Assembly: GCA_001602455.1 (NCBI GenBank)
Contig: CP012157.1
Span: 429,733-493,732 of the forward strand
DNA length: 64,000 bases
Direction of reading: 5' to 3'
Source of the DNA: Betaproteobacteria bacterium UKL13-2
GTDB taxonomy: Bacteria; Pseudomonadota; Gammaproteobacteria; Burkholderiales; Usitatibacteraceae
In this document: positions 27,055 to 35,496 of the stretch, piece after piece
How the letters are laid out: every line of letters starts with the position of its first letter
Numbering within the stretch: position 1 is the first letter of the stretch
Notes under the pieces: generated by a model
What the model saw: the letters and a program-made list of their open reading frames with translations, nothing else
What the model was told of the DNA's origin: nothing
Database searches by the model: none
Program-made: the position numbers and the translations under genes

Positions 27055-28834
27055 ACGGCTTATCGGCGGCCAAGCAAAACCGCACACAGCCCGGTTCGTT
27101 TTTCTCTAATACCAACCGATAGCCAGCATCGGCGGCGTGGCGCGATGCCTGAAACAAACCAATTCCTAAGCCATTGCCCTTGTTTCCGCTGACGGGTGCT
27201 TTGAAAAGTTCTTCACAAATCTGCTCGGGCAGCGCACTGCCACTGTCGGTCACAATCAGCACGGGCGAGTCATCTGCAATCAACTCCGCAATAATGCGAA
27301 TCTCGGGTTCGCGCTCTCGTTTCTTACGCGCGTTTTCCAGACAGTTTTCGAGAACGCTATCGAACACATTCGCCGGGACATTCCCGGTAACGTCCTCGTT
27401 CACCTTAAATTCAATGCCTGCGTTGGCGTGACGCATCGTAGCGGCATACCACCAATCGGCAGCAGGGAAAATCACATCGGTGCCACGAATGGCAGGATTA
27501 CGCAGCTTATCCAGCGTGTTTTGCAGCCGCCGGGTCAACTGTGGAAGCTGGCGTTGCAGCATCTCATCAAACGGCAACGTCGCGCGGCGGTCAGCTTCGC
27601 CATTGGGGAACAGCTCCGACTGAACGGCGCGCTTGCGTGCAGCCGATATCATACTGGCCGAGGTAATCGCAACCAGCGACTGGAGAAGGTTCTTAATATC
27701 GTGCGTGAGGCGCGCCCCGGTCTCGTGGACGGCCTGCATGTACGCATTTTGTTTCATCACCTGCTCGCGACGTTTGCTCTCGTAGAACTCACCGATTACC
27801 TGCGCAATGAGACGGACGTGTAGAAACAGAACGGGCGACAACTCAATTGCGGTGTAAAAGGTAATCTCTAAGCTGTGGCTGCGAAAGGTCGCGACATACT
27901 CAGACTCGATCCCAAAGCGATTTCCGCCATCCTGCGACGACCATTTTGCGCCGACGGTCAACGGCAACGTGGCAATCTCCGCCATGGCCGCGGACAGGAA
28001 GCGAGGCGCGTCGCTCTCCGTTTCTGACAGCTCGATGATGCGCCGCATCCAGAACTCAAAAGGTAGCCCGACGGTCATCAAATAGCGCGAAAAATACGTT
28101 TGTAGGCCACTGAACCCCCCACGGGGCGCCCACAAAATGGCGAATAGCAACAATACCCCCGCGAATGAAAGAACGGTCAGCAGCAAGGCGGGGAAGTACT
28201 GGTTGTTCGTCAACCGCATCAATGCCAAGCTCCCCAACACCAAGATAACGACGACCTGTAGCAGAAAGGCCGAATAGAAAAAGTCGAATGCCTCGATGTG
28301 CAATTCATCTTCTGGTTGGAACGGCAAAAACACCATCGCCACTAAAACGAGCGGAATCCCCCACGTCGCCAATGCCTGCATGCCGCCCGGCATCGCAGAC
28401 AGCCCGAGCAGCGACACGGGAATCGTCCATGCCAGCAAGATTGCCAATAAATAAAACAAGGCAGCCAAGTAGAATCTATTGCGATGTGCGACTTCTAGCG
28501 TGAACACTTTTCCGCCCATGATCGCGATGAGGATTGCAATCCAAGCAACCAACATCCACCCGGCTAAGGTGTAAAGCGTCACAGCGGTGATGCTGAGCAG
28601 AATTACCACCGCAACCGCCGTGAGCTTGCGCTCGGTGGACACGAATGGCTGCCAGATCAGGAACAAGCCGAAATGCACCAGCAGCCAACCGCGTGCGAAC
28701 AACGTGTCATTTGCCTGCAAGAGCGTGGCCAAATGTAGTGATAGCAACATCGCGATGATCAGCCAACGGTGCCGCCTGAACCCCCGTTCGGTGATGGCAG
28801 AGGGGGCGGGGTGAGATTTCTCTGATGGAGTCAA
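27053..28834 (-). CDS. Membrane sensor histidine kinase, orphan
   Basis: A 593-residue kinase. Residues about 24-237 hold seven or eight membrane helices; a GAF-like region follows (about 260-345), then a coiled stretch and the phospho-acceptor His378 in ARLTHDIKNLLQSLVAI. The ATPase has the N box (LENCLENARKK), DSGSALPE and GNGLGIGLFQ. The start is TTG at 28834 with AGGA 7-8 bases upstream; the next ATG would cut into the first helix. The layout recalls PrsK-type kinases. No response regulator is adjacent; the divergent neighbour is a prepilin gene with a sigma-54 promoter, so a PilS-like link is possible but unproven. Confidence 0.8.
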   Translation of the reverse strand: MTPSEKSHPAPSAITERGFRRHRWLIIAMLLSLHLATLLQANDTLFARGWLLVHFGLFLIWQPFVSTERKLTAVAVVILLSITAVTLYTLAGWMLVAWIAILIAIMGGKVFTLEVAHRNRFYLAALFYLLAILLAWTIPVSLLGLSAMPGGMQALATWGIPLVLVAMVFLPFQPEDELHIEAFDFFYSAFLLQVVVILVLGSLALMRLTNNQYFPALLLTVLSFAGVLLLFAILWAPRGGFSGLQTYFSRYLMTVGLPFEFWMRRIIELSETESDAPRFLSAAMAEIATLPLTVGAKWSSQDGGNRFGIESEYVATFRSHSLEITFYTAIELSPVLFLHVRLIAQVIGEFYESKRREQVMKQNAYMQAVHETGARLTHDIKNLLQSLVAITSASMISAARKRAVQSELFPNGEADRRATLPFDEMLQRQLPQLTRRLQNTLDKLRNPAIRGTDVIFPAADWWYAATMRHANAGIEFKVNEDVTGNVPANVFDSVLENCLENARKKREREPEIRIIAELIADDSPVLIVTDSGSALPEQICEELFKAPVSGNKGNGLGIGLFQASRHAADAGYRLVLEKNEPGCVRFCLAADKP

Positions 28835-29241
28835 CGTTGTCCTATTGCGTTATCGAAGTTGGCTAAGGTCGTCGCCAAACGCGAGCGCGATTACCTCCTC
28901 GTCAATAACGCGATTGTGGCATGGCGTAGGATGCCTGAATGAGGAATGATCAAATCAGTGACCATCATCATCTCGTCGCATCGCCTCGGAATCGCGGCAC
29001 CCAAGACCGTGTGGAGCGTCGAAATCTCGGACGCTGTTGTCAGTAACGCTGACAATTCGGCCATTTGCGAGCGAGGGGCAACTCCAAAAGTTTCAAAAAG
29101 ATGTTTGCAATCATATACATAAAAAGTTGGCACGCCGTTTGCTGCTATTTGCCATATAAACCTAGATTTTTCACTATTTAACATTTTTGTCTCCGCCTCG
29201 GCGTCTGCTGCCAGCACCCAAAATATCATCAGGAGAAACAC
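28835..29241. other. 407-bp divergent intergenic region, kinase / prepilin
   Basis: It contains the sigma-54 promoter of the prepilin gene at 29128-29143. A leftward 120-codon frame (28891-29253) covers most of it but overlaps the prepilin ribosome site and shows no recognisable domain, so I treat it as spurious. Confidence 0.5.
29128..29143 (+). promoter_or_regulatory. Sigma-54 promoter of the prepilin gene
   Basis: TGGCACGCCGTTTGCT is a perfect match to TGGCAC-N5-TTGCW, 98 bp before the prepilin ATG. RpoN dependence of pilin genes, via PilS/PilR, is well known in Pseudomonas and relatives. Confidence 0.75.
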
Positions 29242-29898
29242 ATGAAACACCAACAGTCAGGCTTTACCCTAGTTGAGATCGCCATTGTGCTGGTGATTAT
29301 CGGCTTACTGCTCGGCGGCGTGTTGAAGGGCCAAGAGCTGATCAACAGCGCCAAAGCCAAGAGCTACGCTCAAGACTTCCGCACCATCCAATCGGCGCTG
29401 TATGGCTTCCAAGACCGGTACAAGGGCATTCCGGGTGATTTGGCTGGGGCGAATACCAAAATTAACGGAGCCACCCTTGCAACAGGAACCCTTGGTGATG
29501 GCAAGATTGACGGCGTTTGGGACACTGTTACCGCTACGAATGAGTCTTGCTTGGCTTGGCAACATCTGCGCCTAGCGGGGTTTCTTGCCGGGAACACTAT
29601 AAATGATTGCACGACCGGCAGTGCGTACCTTCAAACCAACGCCGACGGAGGTCGCATTGGCATTAGCAGCACAATGCATATCACCGGCATGACCGGCTCC
29701 TACAATATTTGTTCGGATGGCGTGCTTGGTAAAATCGCCAAGCAGCTCGATACCCAGCTTGACGACGGGGTAAGCAATACCGGTTCCTTCCGGATCATTG
29801 TCCGTGCAACCGCACCAGCGGCAAGCGGAGCCGCAGTTGTACCCTCGGCGACACTGCCGGATGATTCAACGCCATATACTGTTTGCCTCTCATTCTAA
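29242..29898 (+). CDS. Type IV prepilin-like protein
   Basis: A 218-residue prepilin. The leader MKHQQSG is cut before FTLVEIAIVLVIIGLLLGGV, with Glu5 of the mature protein present, so PilD-type peptidase processing and methylation are expected. The first 50 residues form the N-terminal pilin helix; the rest is a globular head with four Cys (CLAW, DCTT, NICS, TVCLSF) that can form disulfides. ATCAGGAG precedes the ATG. pilT and pilU lie 6-8 kb away. A major pilin or a pseudopilin cannot be told apart from sequence alone. Confidence 0.85.
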   Translation: MKHQQSGFTLVEIAIVLVIIGLLLGGVLKGQELINSAKAKSYAQDFRTIQSALYGFQDRYKGIPGDLAGANTKINGATLATGTLGDGKIDGVWDTVTATNESCLAWQHLRLAGFLAGNTINDCTTGSAYLQTNADGGRIGISSTMHITGMTGSYNICSDGVLGKIAKQLDTQLDDGVSNTGSFRIIVRATAPAASGAAVVPSATLPDDSTPYTVCLSF

Positions 29899-29918
29899 AT
29901 TTTACGACGCCTTACAAG

Positions 29919-29946
29919 AAAGCCCGCACCAGCCAGCGGGCTTTTT
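29919..29946 (+). terminator. Intrinsic terminator of the prepilin gene
   Basis: AAAGCCCGC pairs with GCGGGCTTT around ACCAGCCA, followed by TTT, about 20 bases after the stop codon. Confidence 0.85.
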
Positions 29947-29966
29947 GTTTTTCTGAACCCCTAACA

Positions 29967-29989
29967 TCCACGGGTACTTTCAAGCAAAA
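29967..29989 (+). repeat. Short dispersed repeat, copy 1
   Basis: A 23-bp sequence containing CGGGTACTTTCAAGCAAAA; it recurs with two changes at 55195-55217, in both places just downstream of a gene end. Its GGG-T/C-ACTTT head resembles the left end of the MITE-like repeat nearby. Confidence 0.5.
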
Positions 29990-30029
29990 GCGCCCGGAAA
30001 CGCCCGTCAATAGGGCACTTTGAAGTTTC

Positions 30030-30163
30030 GGGCACTTTTATAAACCTGCTGCATGGGCGAATTTCGCGCCTGCGATGCTCGCGGTACACTGGGTACGTGT
30101 CCCGTGTTTGCCAAACCCGTCGGCACGAACTTCGCCCGCTCGCGACGGTTTCGAGAAGTTCCC
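30030..30163 (+). repeat. MITE-like repeat, copy A
   Basis: A 134-bp sequence that recurs in inverted orientation at 45039-45174 with about seven differences. The ends form an inverted repeat (GGGCACTTTTA here, GGGAACTTCTA in copy B, against AGAAGTTCCC at the right). There is no ORF of its own. The right end stops 2 bases before the stop codon of the antiporter gene. Confidence 0.75.
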
Positions 30164-30165
30164 TT

Positions 30166-32145
30166 TCACTCGCCTTGTAAGACCCTCATCTCTGCGCGGG
30201 CTAGGTTTTCCGGCGAGCCATTCAGTATCAGTACGTCGCCTACCGCAAGGCAAAGCTGCGGGTCGGGCTCCATCTGTCGCACGCCGCCACGCCGCAGTGC
30301 AATGAGAAATACACCAACACTACCGATGTCGAGTTCCGCAATCGACTGGCCGATAGCGGCGGCACCGGCGTCCAACATGACCGATTGCAACCGAGGCAGG
30401 TCAGGGTCCGGCACACCATCATCGGCATCAGTGGCGCCGGGGAAAAATCCGCGCATGAGCTCATATCGCTCGCCGCGAACCGTGCGAAGTCGCGACAGCA
30501 CACGATTGAGCGGTACGCCCAGCAGCAGCATGGTTTGGGTGGCGAGCATGAGGGAGCCTTCCACCACCTCAGCGACGATTTCATCTGCGCCCGCGTCGCG
30601 CAGCTTTTGTACGTCGGTGTCATCAAAGGTGCGCACGATGACAGGTAGATCCGGCTTTAGGGTGCGAACGTGGGCGAGGATTCGCATTGCGGTGTGGGTG
30701 TCGGCAAAGCTGACGACCAACGCGGAAGCACGGGCGACGCCGGCGGCTGTGAGGACTTCACGTTTTGAGGCATCGCCAAACATGACGGACTCACCCGCGG
30801 CGCTGGCTTGTTTGACGCGCATCGGGTCGCCATCCAAGGCAATGATAGATATTTTTTCCCGCTCCAAGAACCGCGCAAGGCTCTGGCCGGATCGACCGTA
30901 ACCGGCAATGATGACGTGGCCTTTTTTCATCATCGACTGCACGGCAAGTTGTTGTAACTGCACTGCGCGTTGCTCCCATTCAGACGCGACCAGATAGAGC
31001 ACAATCTTCTCCATGTACTTGAACAGAAGCGGCGAGAACAGCATCGAGATGATGCAAGCAGCCAAGACAACTTGCAGCGCATTGGCCGGTAGGGTGCCTG
31101 ACTTGTCCGCGACCGACAGCAAGACGAAGCCAAACTCACCCGCCGGGGCGAGTGCCAAGGCCACGCGTAGGCTGACCGCACGGTCTTGCCCAAACGCGAG
31201 CGCAAGCCCAAGAACGATCAGCAACTTGATCGACATCAGGGCAATGATGAGAACAAAGACATAAAAAATGTTCTGCCACAGCGCTGAGAAATTCAGCAGC
31301 ATCCCAATGGTGATGAAAAAAAGTCCGAGTAGCACATCGCGAAAGGGCTTGATATCGTCTTCCACTTGGTAGCGGTATTCGGTCTCAGCGATAAGCATTC
31401 CGGCTAAGAACGCGCCCAGCGCCAACGAGACGCCGGCCAATTCGGTGGCGAGTGCCAATCCCAGCGTGACCAACAACACCGTGAGTACAAATAGCTCGGA
31501 CGATTTCTGTGCGGCCACGACATGAAACAACGGCCGCATCAGCCGCTGGCCAAGAAACAGAATGAGTGCAAGTGCCGCCGTCGCTTTGAGCAGCGAAAAG
31601 CCGACCGAGGTAATCATCTCTTCGCCCGACAGGCTCAGTGCAGGCACCAGCACCAGCAGCGGTATCACCGCCAAGTCCTGAAATAACAGGACGCCCATGG
31701 TTTGTTTGCCATGCGGCGAGTGCAGCGCGGCCTGCTCGGCAAGCACCTTGGAAATGATTGCCGTGGATGACATCGACAGAACACCGCCGATCACGAGTGC
31801 GGCCTGCCATTTCTGTCCGGCAAGTAGGGCGATAGTGCCCGCAACAACAATCGTGACCATTACCTGTAGTAGCCCGAACCCGAATACCACTTTGCGCATG
31901 GCAACCAACTGAGGTAGGGAGAACTCGAGGCCAATCGAGAACATGAGGAAAACTACCCCAAACTCAGCCAGGTAACGTGTGCCTTCGCTGTCTGGTACCA
32001 GCCCGGCGGCGTGGGGGCCGATGGCGACACCCACAATGAGATAGCCCAAAATCGCGGGCATGTTGATCTTGCGAAACAGGACAACTGTCACCACCGCCGT
32101 GGCAAGCAGCATCACCACAAGTGAAAGGGTCGAAGAGTGCAACAT
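30166..32145 (-). CDS. CPA2 cation:proton antiporter with RCK domain (KefB/KefC type)
   Basis: A 659-residue inner-membrane transporter. Residues about 1-385 form 12 or so helices with family motifs FGVVFLMFSIGLEFSLPQL and LSMSSTAIISKVLAEQ. A TrkA-N/RCK nucleotide-binding domain follows at about 415-530 (HVIIAGYGRSGQSLARFLER), then a TrkA-C domain (about 575-655) ending in VGDVLILNGSPENL. Known relatives exchange K+ or Na+ for H+ and are gated by nucleotides or glutathione adducts. No KefF/KefG partner lies nearby. Confidence 0.9.
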   Translation of the reverse strand: MLHSSTLSLVVMLLATAVVTVVLFRKINMPAILGYLIVGVAIGPHAAGLVPDSEGTRYLAEFGVVFLMFSIGLEFSLPQLVAMRKVVFGFGLLQVMVTIVVAGTIALLAGQKWQAALVIGGVLSMSSTAIISKVLAEQAALHSPHGKQTMGVLLFQDLAVIPLLVLVPALSLSGEEMITSVGFSLLKATAALALILFLGQRLMRPLFHVVAAQKSSELFVLTVLLVTLGLALATELAGVSLALGAFLAGMLIAETEYRYQVEDDIKPFRDVLLGLFFITIGMLLNFSALWQNIFYVFVLIIALMSIKLLIVLGLALAFGQDRAVSLRVALALAPAGEFGFVLLSVADKSGTLPANALQVVLAACIISMLFSPLLFKYMEKIVLYLVASEWEQRAVQLQQLAVQSMMKKGHVIIAGYGRSGQSLARFLEREKISIIALDGDPMRVKQASAAGESVMFGDASKREVLTAAGVARASALVVSFADTHTAMRILAHVRTLKPDLPVIVRTFDDTDVQKLRDAGADEIVAEVVEGSLMLATQTMLLLGVPLNRVLSRLRTVRGERYELMRGFFPGATDADDGVPDPDLPRLQSVMLDAGAAAIGQSIAELDIGSVGVFLIALRRGGVRQMEPDPQLCLAVGDVLILNGSPENLARAEMRVLQGE

Positions 32146-32161
32146 TAGATCGTGAAGGGCA

Positions 32162-32190
32162 GGGTTAGGGTTGGGGTTAGGGTTGGGGTC
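32162..32190 (+). repeat. Telomere-like G-tract, potential G-quadruplex
   Basis: Alternating GGGTTA and GGGTTGG units give five G-runs of three or four in 29 bases, enough for an intramolecular G-quadruplex in the plus strand. It lies in the 146-bp gap between the divergent antiporter and kdsD genes, 17 bp from the antiporter start codon. Confidence 0.8.
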
Positions 32191-32291
32191 GTAGCCAGGG
32201 TCGGGGTCAGAGTGGTGGGCTGCGGCGTGTCAGCCGAGCACTCAAGTGGCAAGTCGCGGAGCGCAAGGTCAAACACGCATAAAATACGGCG

Positions 32292-33320
32292 ATGGGATAC
32301 ATATTACCTTCACGCAGCGTAAGCGACACCGCTAAAACGCTTGCGCTGGCGCGCCAGACGCTAGAAATTGAAGCAGATGCCATACGCTCGCTCGCGGCAA
32401 ATTTAGTTGACTCGCTGGGCCAGAATTTTGTGGCGGCGCATCGACTGTTATTTGAGGTGACTGAGCGCAAAGGGCGTGTGGTGGTGACGGGCATGGGCAA
32501 GAGCGGCCATATCGGCGGCAAAATCGCCTCCACGCTTGCCTCGACCGGGACGCCTGCTTTCTTCATGCATCCGGGCGAGGCATCGCACGGCGATCTTGGG
32601 ATGATTACGAAAGACGATGTCGTGATCGCCATTTCAAACTCGGGTGAGTCCGACGAGATTGTGAAATTGCTACCGCAACTTAAGCGGCGTGGCACGCCGA
32701 TCATTGCGATGACAGGCCGCGCCGACTCCACGCTGTCGCAAGCCGCGACTATTCATTTGGATACTGCGGTGGCAAAAGAGGCGTGTCCATTGAACCTTGC
32801 ACCGACGGCCAGCACGACGGCAACGCTTGCGCTGGGTGATGCATTGGCGGTGACGCTGCTCGATGCCCGTGGCTTCGGCGAGGAAGAATATGCAATGCAC
32901 CACCCCGGGGGCTCGCTGGGGCGGCGGCTATTGATGCATGTGTCCGATGTGATGGTGACGGGTGAGCGCGTTCCAACGGTCGCTGAGGACGCATTGCTGA
33001 CCACCGCCATCCTTGAAATGTCGAAGAAGGGTCTGGGAATGACGGCGGTAGTCGGTGCCGATCACACACTGCTCGGCGTTTTTAGTGATGGTGACCTGCG
33101 CCGCGCGCTTGAGACGCATGACAACATTCGGACGCTTTATGTCCGCGATGTCATGACCAAGACTCCTAAAACAATTGCGGCTGACAAATTGGCTGCCGAG
33201 GCTGCCGATACGATTCAACAGCACAAGATTGGTTCGTCGGGTCTGCTCGTCGTCGATACGAAAAATCAGCTCGTCGGTGCCATTCATGTACTCGACCTGA
33301 TGCGCGCGGGGGTGCTGTGA
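32292..33320 (+). CDS. kdsD: Arabinose-5-phosphate isomerase
   Basis: A 342-residue KpsF/GutQ-family enzyme making arabinose-5-phosphate for Kdo synthesis in LPS. An N-terminal SIS domain (about 45-180; GMGKSGHIGGKIASTLASTG and NSGESDEI) is followed by two CBS domains (about 215-340). The last bases GTGA overlap the kdsC start, so the two Kdo genes are translationally coupled. Confidence 0.95.
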   Translation: MGYILPSRSVSDTAKTLALARQTLEIEADAIRSLAANLVDSLGQNFVAAHRLLFEVTERKGRVVVTGMGKSGHIGGKIASTLASTGTPAFFMHPGEASHGDLGMITKDDVVIAISNSGESDEIVKLLPQLKRRGTPIIAMTGRADSTLSQAATIHLDTAVAKEACPLNLAPTASTTATLALGDALAVTLLDARGFGEEEYAMHHPGGSLGRRLLMHVSDVMVTGERVPTVAEDALLTTAILEMSKKGLGMTAVVGADHTLLGVFSDGDLRRALETHDNIRTLYVRDVMTKTPKTIAADKLAAEAADTIQQHKIGSSGLLVVDTKNQLVGAIHVLDLMRAGVL

Positions 33321-33853
33321 AAAAGCTGCGCAAGTCCGACATGGAACGTCTAGCCAAGATTCGACTCCTGATCTTGGATGTTGACGGCGTACTGACGGAC
33401 GGTCGGCTTTACTACGGCGCAAACGGCGAAGAATTGAAAGTCTTTAATACGCTCGACGGGCATGGCATCAAAATGCTGATGGATAGCGGCGTTGAGGTCG
33501 CGATAATTTCTGGGCGCTCGTCAAAAGCGCTGGCCCGCCGCGCCAAAGACCTCGGCATCGAGCGACTGGTGATGGGCGCGAGCGACAAGGCAGACGCCTA
33601 CCGTGCGCTACTAAAGTCGGCAAGATTGACGCCTGCTGCGGTAGCGTCCATCGGGGACGATGTTGTTGACCTGCCCATTTTGTTGCACTGTGGTTTCTCG
33701 GCAGCCGTTCCCGGCGCTTCAGCCGAAGTCATCTCACGCGTCGATTTCGTCACGACGCATCACGGCGGCAACGGCGCGGTGCGGGAGTTCTGCGAAGTCA
33801 TCATGCGCGGGCAGAAAACCTATCGCACGGCGATTGAGCGCTTGTTGGAGTAA
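33317..33853 (+). CDS. kdsC: 3-deoxy-D-manno-octulosonate 8-phosphate phosphatase
   Basis: A 178-residue HAD-family phosphatase without cap domain, forming tetramers. The nucleophile motif is LILDVDGVLTDG; motif II is IISGRSS, and IGDDVVDLPIL is motif III/IV. It acts two steps after KdsD, removing phosphate from Kdo-8-P. GTG at 33317 overlaps the kdsD stop; an ATG nine codons in is an alternative. Confidence 0.93.
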   Translation: MKKLRKSDMERLAKIRLLILDVDGVLTDGRLYYGANGEELKVFNTLDGHGIKMLMDSGVEVAIISGRSSKALARRAKDLGIERLVMGASDKADAYRALLKSARLTPAAVASIGDDVVDLPILLHCGFSAAVPGASAEVISRVDFVTTHHGGNGAVREFCEVIMRGQKTYRTAIERLLE

Positions 33854-33855
33854 CC

Positions 33856-34278
33856 ATGCTTTGGATTAAGTCGTTTCACATCATTTTTATGGTCGCGTGG
33901 TTTGCCGGTTTGTTTTATATGCCGCGGCTGTTCGTGTACCACGCACAAGCCACTGACGAAATCTCGCTCGAACGGTTTAAGGTGATGGAGCGCAAGCTCT
34001 ACTTTGGCATCATGACGCCTTGTATGGTCATTACCATCGCGCTCGGCTTGTGGTTATGGGGTGGGTATCGCATCGGCTTTGGGCAGGGCTGGATGCACGC
34101 CAAACTTGCCCTAGTTGGTGTGCTGGTCGCGCAGCACTTCTACTTGGGCAAATTGATGAATGACTTCAAGCACAATCGGAATACCCACGGCCACGTGTTT
34201 TATCGATGGCTCAATGAAATTCCGACTCTGCCGGCGTTGATTGGGATTGTCATCCTTGTTGTCCTCAAGCCTTTTTGA
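33856..34278 (+). CDS. hemJ: HemJ-type protoporphyrinogen IX oxidase
   Basis: A 140-residue membrane protein with four helices. The family motif WIKSFHIIFMVAWFAGLFYM with conserved His8, followed by PRLFVYH, and the later HAKLALV with Lys are typical of HemJ (formerly UPF0093). It oxidises protoporphyrinogen to protoporphyrin in haem synthesis using heme b. Only 2 bases separate it from kdsC. Confidence 0.9.
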   Translation: MLWIKSFHIIFMVAWFAGLFYMPRLFVYHAQATDEISLERFKVMERKLYFGIMTPCMVITIALGLWLWGGYRIGFGQGWMHAKLALVGVLVAQHFYLGKLMNDFKHNRNTHGHVFYRWLNEIPTLPALIGIVILVVLKPF

Positions 34279-34290
34279 CGACCGACGACC

Positions 34291-35463
34291 TTGAATAAAT
34301 TTTTTGCACAGTGTCCGCGGGGCCTGTCCGGCGTTCTCGCACAAGAGCTCGAACGAATCGGCGCGATCAATATCGCTGCAAGCGATGCGGGCGTTGCATT
34401 CGGCGGCACTACTGAAGTTGCCTACCGTGCAAACTTGTATTCACGGATTGCAACGCGCATCCTCTGGCACGTCGCACAATTTCCGTATCAGACTGAGCAC
34501 GACATTTACGACACGGCGATGTTGTTACCGTGGCCGTCGTGGTTTGACGTTCAACGGACGATAAAGGTCGAAATCACGGCGCAGAAGTCTCCCGTCAAAA
34601 GCCTGGATTTCACGACACTTAAAGTAAAAGATGCCGTCTGCGACAAGTTTCGAGAAGTCAGCGGTGTGCGCCCGTCGGTCGCAACGCGTGACCCTGATAT
34701 TCGAATCCATGTACATCTGGATCAGACGGAGGCCGCCATCTATGTTGACCTGACCGGCGAGCCGCTGTTCAAGCGCGGAAAGCGCGAGCATACGGGGGAT
34801 GCACCGCTAAAGAAAAATCTCGCTGCGGGTATCATCGCGCTGACCGGGTGGAAACCCGAAGAGGTGTTTTATGACCCGATGTGTGGCAGCGGAACTTTCT
34901 TGGTCGAGGCGGCCGAAATGGCACTGAACATCGCGCCCGGATTATCCGGCGGCACCCCGCGCAAATTTGCGCTGCAAAAGCTGAAGGAGTTTGACGAACC
35001 GTTGTGGAAACGTTTGATCGATGAAGCGCGCACCAACGAACGCCCTACGGAGCTCTCAACAATTTTTGGATCTGATATGTATGGGGATCAGTTAAAAATT
35101 GCGCGGGAAAACCTTGTCGCGAATGGTCTTGGCGACTGCGTCCATTTGAAGCAAGCCAATATTTTGGAAGTCTCAGCGCCGAGCGAATCGGGTGTATTAG
35201 TCACTAATCCGCCGTACGGCGATCGTATTGGCGATGCCGAAGCCTTGAAGGAAATGTATCCGAAGCTAGGTGATTTACTCAAGCAAAAGTTTGCGGGCTG
35301 GCGTGCCTATTTTTTTACGGGTGACACCAATCTTCCAAAGGGCGTGCGCTTGAGCACGAGCCGAAAAACGCCGCTGTTTAACGGCAAGATTGAGTGCCGC
35401 TTGTACGAATACAAAGTTATCGCGGGCAGCAATCGCCGATCCGCATCATCAGCCGAAATTTAG
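34291..35463 (+). CDS. rlmL: THUMP-domain 23S rRNA (guanine-N2) methyltransferase
   Basis: A 390-residue class I methyltransferase. An N-terminal ferredoxin-like/THUMP region (about 1-155) is followed by the catalytic domain with DPMCGSGTFLVEAA and the NPPYGDRIG motif of N2-guanine/N6-adenine enzymes. It corresponds to the N-terminal RlmL half of the fused RlmKL of enterobacteria (m2G2445); the RlmK half is absent, as is usual in betaproteobacteria. The start is TTG at 34291, which keeps the conserved FFAQCPRGL. Confidence 0.88.
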   Translation: MNKFFAQCPRGLSGVLAQELERIGAINIAASDAGVAFGGTTEVAYRANLYSRIATRILWHVAQFPYQTEHDIYDTAMLLPWPSWFDVQRTIKVEITAQKSPVKSLDFTTLKVKDAVCDKFREVSGVRPSVATRDPDIRIHVHLDQTEAAIYVDLTGEPLFKRGKREHTGDAPLKKNLAAGIIALTGWKPEEVFYDPMCGSGTFLVEAAEMALNIAPGLSGGTPRKFALQKLKEFDEPLWKRLIDEARTNERPTELSTIFGSDMYGDQLKIARENLVANGLGDCVHLKQANILEVSAPSESGVLVTNPPYGDRIGDAEALKEMYPKLGDLLKQKFAGWRAYFFTGDTNLPKGVRLSTSRKTPLFNGKIECRLYEYKVIAGSNRRSASSAEI

Positions 35464-35496
35464 TCGCGTGTTGCCGCCGACGCAGCGCAAAATCCC

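Noticed and set aside
28891-29253. Leftward 120-codon frame between the histidine kinase and the prepilin gene
   Set aside because: It overlaps the prepilin ribosome site and start, covers its sigma-54 promoter and shows no domain or clear start signal.
30075-30305. Peptide opening MLAVHW shared by both MITE-like copies as a possible gene
   Set aside because: The frame is created by the repeat itself and diverges as soon as the repeat ends.
30053-30901. 282-codon plus-strand frame antisense to the antiporter
   Set aside because: Ser/Thr/Arg-rich antisense shadow of a clearly real gene; it also starts inside the MITE-like repeat.
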